Positions 38,301 through 48,980 of a stretch of DNA of 64,000 nucleotides are shown piece after piece (position 1 is the first letter of the stretch; each line of letters starts with the position of its first letter). Source of the stretch: Sindora glabra (Eukaryota; Streptophyta; Magnoliopsida; Fabales; Fabaceae); the NCBI GenBank assembly GCA_020226215.1, contig CM035232.1, positions 77,742,130 to 77,806,129 of the forward strand, written 5' to 3'. A program made the translations under genes and the position numbers. The notes under the pieces were generated by a model. That model worked only from the letters and a program-made list of their open reading frames with translations. It ran no database searches and was not told the origin of the DNA.

Positions 38301-38749
38301 ACTCCATATTATTTCAATGTTTTCAGGTTGAAATAAGCATATTTGAATTTTATTGCATTTATGGAGATTCAAGACTACTTAATTGAATGATCTAATAGTT
38401 AGAGTCCTAACAGAGTTAGGATCAGCGTTCAATATAGCAATTTACTGATTCTTATGATGCATTGAATTGTTTTTCTGTGTAAACGTTTTGATGTAATAGA
38501 TATTGTGTATTTTGAGTGTTGTCATATCTAAAATCATAAACATTTTATTTAATTTAGGGCATGTAGCCCATAAGAAATGTCCAACAATATAGGAGACTTT
38601 GTCCATTTTTTCATAAAAATTTAAAGAGAATTTCAAATCCCCCTGAAATTTGGAAACTGTCATTAGATAGAAAGAGTGAAAATTCTTAAGGCTTGTGGAA
38701 GTTGAGTATCGAGATCCATGCTGGTTATGATCAGGGTGAGGTCATGACA
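35393..38749 (+). mobile_element. Family-H solo LTR, copy H3 (3357 bp)
   Basis: It starts tgtaatatct and ends gtcatgaca. A perfect target duplication, ttatg, lies at 35388-35392 and 38750-38754. It is the reverse complement of H1 and H2. A CT-rich stretch (35930-36010) probably belongs to the transcribed LTR leader. No internal domain adjoins either end, so it is a solo LTR. No reading frame was recognised. Confidence 0.85.
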
Positions 38750-38754
38750 TTATG

Positions 38755-39030
38755 TAAAACTAGTTTCTTTGAGCCAAAAACCTCTATTTAATGTGGCATG
38801 AAGTAAAATATGATGAAACATAATGAATTGAAGTGGAGAAATATGCAAAAACCAAACAATGTAAAGGAATGCAAGAAAATATAGAAAAAATATAGCTATT
38901 ATAAAATACAAGTGACACACTAACAGATGTAATTACTAACTAGATTACTTGAACAATTGTTTAATACACAATTATTAATGTATAGGAAAAGATTAATTAA
39001 GGTGGATCCCCAACAATGGTGCTAAAATTT
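38755..39030 (-). mobile_element. G1 leader start and primer-binding site
   Basis: On the minus strand, TAGCACCATTGTTGGGG (plus 39008-39024) closely matches TGGCGCCGTTGCCGGGG, the tRNA-Asp-type primer site typical of Athila-related gypsy elements. It lies six bases after the 5' LTR end. The four differences are all C-to-T or G-to-A. Confidence 0.8.
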
Positions 39031-40214
39031 TGATCTACATATCGCAATGCATCAAAATTAGTTTATTACTGGTTTCCTTAAAATAATGCAGCATAGTAAA
39101 GCAAACTAGGTTGCACCCTTGGTGATCCTTAGAATTATCTTCTCTAAATTGACTCACAAGTAATGTTTACACAATTGCTTGACTTATTGTGCACTAGAAA
39201 TTGAAGAAATAGATGCAAAATAGATGCAAATTAAGTGCAAAATAGAATGCAGTATGAATACAAATAGTAATGCAAAATTATGCAGAATAGAAATTATGGG
39301 GGTTTGTGAATAAAAATTAAAATAAATTTACTAAACAAAGTAAGACACAAAATAAATAGTAAGGAAGAAAATTAATGTGATCAAATAGTCAATTCAAGAG
39401 ATTGAGAGCTCTAGTTTGGATTAATCATGGATCAATTGAAATTTAACTTTTCTAATTAATCTTTCAACCTTGAATTACCTAGAGCCTATGCAATAATTCA
39501 TGAATCCTATGCTAAATAATCATTTAGGATTTGATCAATTAAGAATAACTAAATTAAGTAACCACTATAATCCCCAAGCTAGATCAAAATTAATTTGAAA
39601 ATAGAATTTAGCTCATTTGAGAAATTAAATTAGAAACCTCCAAATTAATCGCTTAAACCTCTACTCCTATATGTAACACCATGATTTATTAACCACAATT
39701 CAACATCAAAATAGTAGGATATCAAAAATCATAAGGATAAATACTACTTATATTAAATTAACATCCAACATATGTAATTTCAAGAAATCAGCACAAGTAA
39801 TTAGGGAAAGAAGAAAATTAATTAAAGAAAGTTTACATTACAAATCATAATCTCATAATCCAATAAAGGAGAGCCTCAAACTCCTTGAATCAACTTTGAA
39901 TTTAGCCTTCCATTACTAGAGAACAAAAGAGCTAAAAGAAAAGAAAGAAAATTAAGCTGATGAATACTATCTAGTCTCCTGTATCTAATGAGTTCTCTCC
40001 TTTTATTTAACCTAATTAACCTAAAACTTTGTTAGATTAAGATTACAAGAATAGGGCCTTCCTAATTTTTAGAAGCCCAGACCTATTTTTTACAAGGCAG
40101 TTAACTCTAACAGTTACAGTAGTGAATTCTCGTAGGTCTAACTTCCAACTAGCATAAGACCATAAAAATAATGTAATTTGGTTAATCCATATACACAAAA
40201 GTCATAGAGCTAGA

Positions 40215-41807
40215 TGTTGGTGTGTATCCTAAGAGCCAATCATAAGATGATTGCAATATTACACAATGTATTATGTTTTCATTTAGCAATACAATTATTA
40301 TATTTTGCTTTGTTTTATTTTGTACAAATTATAACTTAAATATAATAATTATCTTTGGAATAGCTTTGCTATTCCTAAAATGCCCCTAGTTAAGTATTAT
40401 TGCGAAAATGATAGTAATAATACATCGAAATTAGCATGTATAGTGACTGATTATTAAAATTATGGATATTTGATATCAAGTTAATACATGAGTACATTAT
40501 GAGTGAACAATGTACTGGACTGACCCATTGTGAGAATACTGCATGGATAGATGTGTCATCAGTTATTCTCATATAACCATAAATACTTATAGTCCTTTGA
40601 CTCGAAGTTACTACAGTTCCCTATATGAGGAGTTACTCACTTTGATGTCGTCATATGTCACATTTAATTGGGATGAGAAGTAAGGCGTTGATTGGGTGTG
40701 TCACAAATCATGCAGAGGGAAGTGAGTGATGTAGATGGGATTTTGTTACTCTTATATAAAAGAGAAATATTCTTAGGCCCGTTAATTGAGTGAAACTTAG
40801 AAATGATGGTCATGCTCAATTGGATCAATATGTGATATTGATCATTTGTTTTAAGTCTACTTAGTATCAAGAAATATAAATTGAACATTGACGAGGATGA
40901 CACACTTCATGCCTCCAATTCAATTTGGATATTGTTATAAAAGGGATTATGATGCAAAGTGTTGATCATATATTAGGTGGATGTCAAATCACAGACATTC
41001 TTACTACTTGAGTGGTAGTGATGTATTGTTAGATACCGCTTACTGTCTATGACCTAAAGATGAGTCATTGTTAACATAGCAAGAACCTATAAGGTCATAC
41101 AAAAGGAGTAGGAATGAGATAATAATTAATTAGATTTTAGTTAGATTAAAACTCAATTAATTGGACTTATTTTCATGCATACATATATTATTAAGATAAT
41201 AATATATTTATTCATGTAATATATATGTGATATATATTATGTGATATTATTTGATATTAAAATAATATTAGATAATTATGTTATTAGATATTAGATAATT
41301 ATATTATAAGATAATATTATTAACTAATATTATATAATTAATAGATAAGTCCTATTTCTCCTCACTCTGTCTATGATAAGGATAAAGTAATAGTTATTTA
41401 GTGTGATTAGAATTTTTTGAAGCATTATCCTAATAGGATTAGGATTGTGATATGCCTTAGTTTTATAAAGGAACTTGAAAGGCAGCACATTATTAACGCA
41501 CCTTGGCTTCAATCAAACCCTAAATCACTCTAGAAAACACCTAATCCAATCCCAGTGAGAGAAAGACGAATCTTAGTAGTTTCGTGGAGGAAAGAAATCA
41601 TTGTTCACTCCGTGTGGATACCTAGAGATGTTGTACCTTCCGGCCGGCATTTGATTTATCTCGATCTCTTAAGGATTTGTTCAAAAAGAACACAAGTACA
41701 AATAAGGTAAAATCCTAACACTGGTTTATAACTTTTGCATGAATCCTAGGAAGGATTTGGATTAAAATTTTAAAATTTTGCTATGTATGTTGATTCAAAA
41801 CCTAATA
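40215..41807 (+). mobile_element. Ty1/copia element C1, 5' LTR (1593 bp)
   Basis: It starts TGTTGG and ends cctaata, where the partner LTR ends cccaaca. It is about 90% identical by eye to 46775-48371, with most differences being transitions. The left target site is ctaga (40210-40214), against ttaga on the right. It contains a TATA-like tataaag at 41464-41470 and an extremely AT-rich palindromic block at 41180-41345. Confidence 0.92.
41464..41470 (+). promoter_or_regulatory. TATA box of the C1 LTR
   Basis: tataaag lies in the 5' LTR. The same place in the 3' LTR reads tataaaa (48026-48032). Both are followed by aggacttgaa or ggaacttgaa. This is the likely LTR promoter and is conserved in both copies. 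Confidence 0.5.
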
Positions 41808-41808
41808 A

Positions 41809-41821
41809 TGGTGTCAGAGTT
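41809..41821 (+). promoter_or_regulatory. C1 primer-binding site
   Basis: tggtgtcagagtt, one base past the LTR, matches the initiator-Met tRNA site TGGTATCAGAG with one change. Confidence 0.88.
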
Positions 41822-42650
41822 TCTTGCAAAAACATAAATTTTATTATGTGTTTTACCATTTTTTTGAATGTTTATATGATAAATATTCTGTTTCGGTTTA
41901 AATCAAAATTGCATGTTTTGATGAATATTTATGTGATAAATAAAATTAAATTAGTTTCTATTTAAACTAGATATATATGCGATATATATAAACTTGTGTT
42001 TGATTCTAATTTCATAGATATATATATGATATATATGATTTGTATTTTGATTTTGATTAGCAATTAATGAGATTAATTAAACGAATCTGATTATGTGCTT
42101 TCTGGTTCATATTGAAATCTGTTTCATGTGTAATTCTGGGTTTTGAATTGAATCTGAATCTATTTTTGTGATTCATTTTGGGTTCTGTTTTAATAAGAAC
42201 TAATAGGATTAATTGTGTGTACATGATTTAATACATGAAAATTGTTTTATAAAATAAATAAGGTTCTATTATGAATCAGAATTAATCAGATTTATTCCTC
42301 AAATCGGATTTTGTATATGTGATATACTCTACGTTTAAGAATACAATTCATTCTACATAGAATTAATGTGATTAGTTCTGAGTTTGTCTTCATATATAGA
42401 TCAATTTAAATTCTTTTAATGTGATTAAATAAATCTAGACTCATGTATGAAGTATATGTGTGTATGGTTTAACATGTTTGAATTACGTTGGATCTATTTG
42501 ATGAGATTAAATCTATCCAATGTGTCCTGACATAAAACCTATTTCGGAATTGCGATTTGAATGTCAAATAATGACGAATTGTTCGACTAAAAGGGTGTGT
42601 CAATTGTTGATAAAAAAATTACAATTTGAATGTCAGAAAAAACTATTTAG
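41822..42650 (+). mobile_element. C1 leader and gag start, truncated
   Basis: AT-rich leader with repeated gatatatatatgat-like phrases. A candidate gag start lies at 42559 (MSNNDELF, then a stop). No capsid domain or zinc knuckle follows. Instead the sequence passes within about 90 bp into the RNase H end of another element (C2). Gag, protease and the N-terminal integrase of C1 are gone. Confidence 0.6.
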
Positions 42651-42932
42651 GAACTTGGAGTTGTTCCTAGCATTGTTGATCTAGTAGAGCTCTATTTTGA
42701 CAATAATGGAGCCATTGTGCAAGCCAAGGAACCTAGATCTTACTAGAAATCCAAATATATACTCTGGTGCTATCATCTCATAAGAGATATTATTAACAAA
42801 AATGATGTCAGGATATGTGAAATACCGACCTACGATAACATCGCCAATCCACTGACAAAAGCCCTGACACAACAGAAGCATGATAGTCATATGAGATCCA
42901 TAGGTATTAGATACATGGATGATTGGCTTTAG
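42651..42932 (+). pseudogene. pol: Copia C2 pol, RNase H C-terminal end
   Basis: This 94-codon frame reads ELGVVPSI, then LYFDNNGAI, KEPRS, HLIRDII and NIANPLTKAL, and closes RYMDDWL with TAG. It is the C-terminal end of a Ty1/copia RNase H. It is homologous to C1's own end at 46479-46760 but clearly diverged. One internal TAG (after KEPRSY) sits where C1 has Gln, which fits CAG to TAG. The upstream part is missing. It is directly followed by a polypurine tract and the C2 LTR, so it is the true 3' end of a second, related element. Confidence 0.88.
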
Positions 42933-42934
42933 TA

Positions 42935-42946
42935 CAAGTGGGAGAT
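42935..42946 (+). promoter_or_regulatory. C2 polypurine tract
   Basis: caagtgggagat directly precedes the LTR start and is identical to the C1 tract at 46763-46774. Confidence 0.85.
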
Positions 42947-44274
42947 TGTTAGTGTATATGCCCTAAACCTATCATATTGATAATTATAAAATTGAATTGT
43001 GTTATTTTAATGGCAATTTCAATTATTATATTTATATATATTATCTGTGTAATATATTTAATTATGATAATAACCTTAGAATAAATGTATTCTTAAATAT
43101 CCCTAATCATATATCATTATGGATTAGGTTGCTTTGATATGTTAAGACTAGCATGTGTGGTGTTAGAGAACTTATATACTGGACTAACCCATCCTAAGAA
43201 CACTACATAGATCATTATATGAGTGTCATGAGTGATTCTTAATAATCATTATTAATATGGTCCTTTGACCTGAGATCGCTAAAGTTCCCTATATGTGAGT
43301 TTCATATTTTGATACTATTCTATGTCACTCATGGTTGAGTGAATGTAAAGGTAGTTATTGGATATGTCACATATCATGCGGAGGGGTTTGTGTGATTAAG
43401 ATGGAATTTGTCCCTCCTATATAACAAGAGTAACATCTGTGGGCCCCTTGATTAAGTAAAGCTGAAAAAATGCATAGCTATGCTCAGATAAATTGACATG
43501 GGATGTCAATTATATTTGATTCAGTTAGCTTACTTACAGATCAAGAAACCTTAAGATTGGGCTATACGGGAATGACACGGTCCATATCTTGCGCTCAATC
43601 TAGATGTTTAGGACAAAAGGACATAAATGACGATCACGTGTAAAGGTTTAGTCAAATCACCGACTTTCTCATTGCTTAGGTAACAATGATGTGTTGTTAG
43701 ACACCGCTCATTGTTTATGATCATTAATATGATTAATGATTATTACTAACGTAATGAGAGCCTGTAGGGTCACACACTTAGAGCCTAGTGGATTTAGAAT
43801 TAATGGACTAAATGGTTCGGGCCTAATATTTGGGAATTCCATGTTATAATTATAAGGCCCAATAATAAGCCTATAATTATACATGGAACAAAGCCTAATT
43901 AGTTAGGATTTTCTATGCACCTATTTAAATAGACTTATTAGGTAATAATAGAGATTATTCATGCATCCCAGGCATAAAAAACCCTAACACCTCTGCTTGA
44001 CCAAAAACCCTTGAAGAGGCGTAGCTAGCACTACGAGGCAAAGGAGAACAATTCCAATCGGTATTCATATGGACGTTTATCAGTTATTCGCGGGTTCGTT
44101 TGGATACCTTAGAGTCTTTGGCCAAAAGGAAGCTAAAGAGGTGATCAATGACCAAATTCTTGAGTCATCATTAAATGTATTGAATGAATCCTTATTCTAA
44201 TTTAACATTTTACATGGATCTGTTAGCTGGGATCAATTTATTCCACTGCATTTATTTTGCTCTTAATCCTAACA
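42947..44274 (+). mobile_element. Copia C2, 3' LTR (1328 bp)
   Basis: It begins TGTTAG and ends CTAACA, a perfect 6-bp inverted terminal repeat. It resembles the C1 LTR in several phrases (ggactaacccatcctaagaac against ggactgacccattgtgagaat) but is a different family member. A tatttaaa at 43922-43929 may be its TATA box. Immediately after it, C1 integrase resumes at 44277, so C2 had inserted into C1 pol. A 5' partner is not present. Confidence 0.88.
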
Positions 44275-44276
44275 TA

Positions 44277-46760
44277 AGTCTCATACATATTGATGTATGT
44301 GGGCCTATTAGTTCACCTGCTAGAGGAGGTTTTTAGTACTTTATTACATTTACTGATAACTTCAGTAGATATGGATATATGTATCTTATGAAACATAAAT
44401 TAAAATCCTTTGAAAAGTTGAAGGAATTCAAGAATGAAGTGCAAAATCAACTTGGCAAAAGTATTAAAAAACTTCGATTAGATCGAGGTGGAGAATACTT
44501 AATCCAAGAATTTGATAACTATCTAAAGGAGTGTGGTATAGTATCACAACTCACTCTACCTAGAACACCATAATGGAATGGTGTCTCAGAGAGGAGGAAT
44601 TGCACCTTGTTAGATATGGTACAATCTATGATGAGTCATACAGATCTTCCAATTTCCTTTTGTGGATATTCTCTAGAGACAGCTGCTTTTATGCTCAATC
44701 GTGTTCCCTCTAAAACGGTTCAAAAGACTCCATATGAGATATAGACTGGGAAATGTCCCAATTTATCTTTTATGAAGATTTGGGGTTGCGAAGCCTATGT
44801 AAAACGTCAAGTTTGTAATAAGCTTGGACCCAAATCAGATAAGTGCTACTTTGTAGGATATCTTAAGGAAACTAAAGGATATTATTTCTACAATCCTAGT
44901 GAAGGCAAAGTGTTTTTCGCACGAACTGATATTTTTCTTGAAAGAGAATTTATCTTTAAGAAAAATAGTGGGAGGAAAGTAGAAATGGAAGAATTGTGAG
45001 ACTTACAAAGTAATACTGAACCTGTAATAAAGCCTAAATACAGACCACAAGATGTTGTGGCTCAGGAACTAGCCCAAGTAACATAAAGCCCACGTAGGTT
45101 TGGTAGGATATGCCATGAGCCCGAGAAATATGGATTTCTTATAACTTAAAATAGCAATGTTTTGCTCATGAATCAAGATGAGCTTACAACCTACCAAGAA
45201 GCCATTAAAGGGTTAGACTTTGAAAAGTGGCTTGAGGCCATGAGATCTGAAATGGATTTCATGTATACTAACCAGGTATGGACTTTAGTAGATCCACCTG
45301 AAAGGATAAAACCCATTGGGTGCAAATGGGTTTTCAAGAAGAAAACCAACATGGATGGTAATGTGCAAACCTTTAAAGGGCGATTAGTCGTAAAAGGTTA
45401 TAGACAAGTTCATGGTATAGACTATGATGAGACCTATTCCCCAGTTGCCATGCTTAAATCCATTTGGATCTTGCTTGCTATTGCAGCTTTTTATTATTAC
45501 GAAACATGACAGATGGATTTCAAAACTGCTTTCCTTAATAGAAAGCTTCTTGAGGATGTGTACATGACACAACCCAAGGGTTTTGTCACTCCTGAAAATG
45601 TTGGAAAGGTATGTAAGTTACAACAATCCATTTATGGATTAAAACAAGTTTCATGGAGTTGGAATCTTTATTTTGATGAAGCAATCAAAGAATTTAGTTT
45701 CATAAAAAATGAAGATGAATTTTGTGTTTATAAAAGGGTTAGTGGGAGCACAATTATTTTCCTTGTATTGTATATGGATGACATACTACTCATCAGAAAT
45801 GCTATCCCTACACTGCAGATAGTAAATACTTAGTTAGGGAATTATTTTTCAATGAAAGACTTATGTGAAACTGCCTATATATTAGGTATTAAGATCTATA
45901 GAGATAGATCAAAAAAATTGCTTGGCCTAAGTTAGAGTACATACATAGATAAAGTGTTAAAACGGTTTAACATGCAAGAATTCAAAAAAGAATTTTTGCC
46001 TATGTCACATGGCATAAACTTGTCCAAAGCTCAGTGTCCTTCGACACAAGATGAGAAAGACCACATGAATAAGATACCACATGCATTAGCAATTGGATTT
46101 ATCATGTATGTTATGCTATGTACTCGTCTTGATGTCTTGTATGCTTTAAGCATGATGAGTAAGTACCAGTCAAATCCAGGTGAACATCATTGGACTACCG
46201 TTAAGAATATCCTTAAATGCTTGCAAAGGACTAAGGATTTATTCTTAATATATGGAGGAGAGGAAGAACTTGTTGTAAAAGGTTATACTGATGCCAATTT
46301 CCAATTCAACAAGGATGACTTTAGATCATAATTAGGTTATGTATTTCGCCTAAATGGTGGTGATGTATGCTGAAAGAGTTCAAAGCAAGAAATAGTGGCC
46401 GATTCTACTACAGAGGCCGAGTATATTGCTGTCTCTGATGCGTCAAAAGAGCCTATTTAGATTAAAAAGTTCATTACTGAACTAGGCATTGTTCCTAGCA
46501 TTGCAAACCCAGTGGACCTCTATTGTGATAATAATGAGGCCATTGTACAAGGCAAGGAACCTAGATCTCACCAGCAATCCAAACATATACTTAAGCACTT
46601 CCATCTTATTCGAGAAATCATTGATAGAGGAGATGTGAAGATATGGAAAGTACCAACTGATGATAACATCGCCGGCCCACTGACAAAGCCTTTAGCAAAG
46701 AAAAAACATGATAGTCATACTAGGTCACTCGGTATTAGATACATGAGTGATTGGCTCTAG
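44277..46760 (+). pseudogene. pol: Copia C1 pol: integrase, reverse transcriptase, RNase H
   Basis: One continuous frame of about 828 codons, with no frameshift that I can see, ends at TAG 46758. Integrase core (44277-44800): HIDVCGP, LRLDRGGEY and NGVSERRN carry the D, D and E, and the last two are 35 residues apart as expected. GKCPNLSFMKIWGC follows. A linker leads to reverse transcriptase (about 45180-45840): WLEAMRSEM, KWVFKKK, FKGRLVVKGY, DFKTAFLN and LYMDDILL (usual form YVDD). RNase H (about 46090-46760): CTRLDVLYAL, KGYTDANF, ADSTTEAEYIA and LYCDNNEAI. Twelve internal stops occur at 44334, 44571, 44742, 44997, 45084, 45147, 45507, 45831, 45933, 46329, 46371 and 46458. Most fall at conserved Trp or Gln codons. 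The order IN-RT-RH shows Ty1/copia. Gag, protease and the N-terminal integrase are missing. Inactive. Confidence 0.95.
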
Positions 46761-46762
46761 TT

Positions 46763-46774
46763 CAAGTGGGAGAT
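46763..46774 (+). promoter_or_regulatory. C1 polypurine tract
   Basis: caagtgggagat lies just after the pol stop codon and directly before the 3' LTR. This is the plus-strand primer for reverse transcription. Confidence 0.9.
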
Positions 46775-48371
46775 TGTTGGGTGTGTTCTAGGAGCCAATC
46801 ATAAGATGATTGTAATATTACACAATGTATTACGTTTTCATTTGGCAATACAATTATTATATTTTACTTTATTTTATTTTGCGTAAATTATAACTTAAAT
46901 ATAATAATTGTCCTTGGAATAGTTTCGCTATTCTTAAAATACCACTAGTCAAGTATTATTGTAAAAAAGATAGTAATAATACATTGAGACTAGCATGTAT
47001 AGTGACTGATCATTATGAATAATGGATATCTGATATCAAGTTAATACATGAGTACATTATTAGTGAACAATGTATTGGACTGACCCATTATGAGAATACT
47101 GCATGGATAGAGATGTCATTAGTTATTCTCATATGACCACAAATGCACATAGTCCTTTGATTTGAAGTCACTATGGTTCCCTACAAAAGGAGTTACTCAC
47201 TTTGATGTTATCCTATGTCACCTTTAATCGGGATGACGAGTAGGGTATTGATTGGGTGTGTCATAAATTATGCAGAGGGAAGTGAGTGATGTAAATGGGA
47301 TTTTATTATTCTTGTATAAAAGAGAAATATCCTTGGCCCCTTGATTGAGTGAGACTTAGAAATGTATGGCCATGTTCAATTAGATCAATATATGATATTG
47401 ATCATTTGTTTTAAGTATATTTAGTATTAAGAAATATAAATTGAACATTGATAAGGATGACACACTCCATGCCTCCTGTTCAATTTGGATATTGTTACAA
47501 AAGGGATTATGATGCAAAGTGTTGATCATATATTAGGTGGATATCGAATCACAAACATTCTTACTACTTGAGTAGCAGTGATGTATTGCTAGATATCGCT
47601 CACTGTCTATGGCCCAAATATGAGTCATTATTAACATAGTAAGAACCTACAGGGTCACACAAAAGGAATAGGAATAAGACAATAATTAATTGAATTTTAG
47701 TTAAACTAAAACTTAATTAATTGGACTTATTTTCGTGCATACATATATTATTAAGATAATAATATATTTATTCACGTAATATATATGTAATATATATTAT
47801 GTGATATTATTTAATATTAAAGTAATATCAGATAATTATGTTATTAGATATTAGATAATTATATTATGAGATAATATTATTAACTAATATTAGATAATTA
47901 ATAGATAAGTCCTATCTTTCCTTTCTCTCTCTCTATGATAAGGATAAAGTAATAGTTATTTAGTGTGATTAGGATTTTTTTAAGCATTATCCTAATAGGA
48001 CTAGGATTGTGATACGCCTTAGTTCTATAAAAGGACTTGAAATGTAGCACATTATTAATGTACATTGGCTTCAATTGAACCCTAAGTCACTCTAGAAAAT
48101 GCCCAATCCAATCCTAGTGAGAAAGAGACGAATCCTAGCAGCTTCGTCGAGGAGAGAAGTCGTTATTCACTTTATGTGGATATTATAGAGATGCTATACC
48201 TTTCAACCGGTATTTGATTCATCTCGGTCTCTCAAGGATTCATTCAGAAAGAACATAAGCACAAATAAGATAAAACTCTAACACTAGTTTTATGACTTTT
48301 GAATGGATCCTAGGAAGGATTTGGATTAAAATTTTAAAATTCCACTGCGTATGTTGATCCGAAACCCAACA
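46775..48371 (+). mobile_element. Ty1/copia element C1, 3' LTR (1597 bp)
   Basis: It begins tgttggg and ends cccaaca, a perfect 7-bp inverted repeat. Its partner is 40215-41807. The right target site is ttaga (48372-48376). The G1 LTR resumes right after it, which proves that C1 inserted into G1. Confidence 0.93.
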
Positions 48372-48786
48372 TTAGATCTTATGTAGATTTGGGCATTGGT
48401 TTCACATTAATTGGACCTCTATAGCTCCAGATATGACTAAAAAACTAAAGCTAGTTCAATTAGGACAAAGACATGAGTTCATCAAATTTTTGGCTAAATA
48501 AAGGCTTGAAAGAGTTCAAATTAGACTTTGACCAAAAAATCAAAGTTATAGATTTTTCTTTAAGATTTTCAACAGTATGAAGACCATCTTGATCTAACAT
48601 CCATAGCTTAAGATATAGCTAAAAAGTAGAAATAGTTTCAAATTTTAATATTAATTGAATAAATTTAGAATATTATAAAACTAACCCCAAATTATAAAAC
48701 AAGGTCAATTCGATGAAATTAAGCATGTGTAATTCATTAAGAGACATGAAATAGAAGGAAATAATATAGTAATATTTTTCTCATCA

Positions 48787-48980
48787 ACCTACATTACATT
48801 GGGGTACCATTAATAAGCATACTTTTTACATATATGTATTCATTATATTTCTCTCCTTCTAGTGTTACTTAATTGACAAGTGATAATCCTTTGACAAAAT
48901 AATTATGTTTATGCTCTCATTCCACATATTCAATAATCATGTTATGCCATTTTTAAAATATAAAAATTTAGAATTTTATT
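48787..48980. other. Flank between G1 and the recognisable B LTR
   Basis: It begins with accta, the likely right target duplication of G1. It is AT-rich and non-coding. It may belong to the LTR of B, but no LTR start could be placed. Confidence 0.35.

Larger units (their letters stand above)
39031..48786 (-). mobile_element. Athila-like element G1, 5' LTR, split by copia C1
   Basis: The outer parts 39031-40214 and 48377-48786 join to about 1594 bp, the same length as the other G LTRs (1592 and 1609). The terminal bases are TGAT and ATCA. G1 as a whole is flanked by actta (25514-25518) and accta (48787-48791), a 5-bp target duplication with one change, which fixes the outer borders of this 23-kb nest. 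Confidence 0.85.

Noticed and set aside
45384..45572. 62-codon minus-strand frame
   Set aside because: Antisense shadow of C1 reverse transcriptase.
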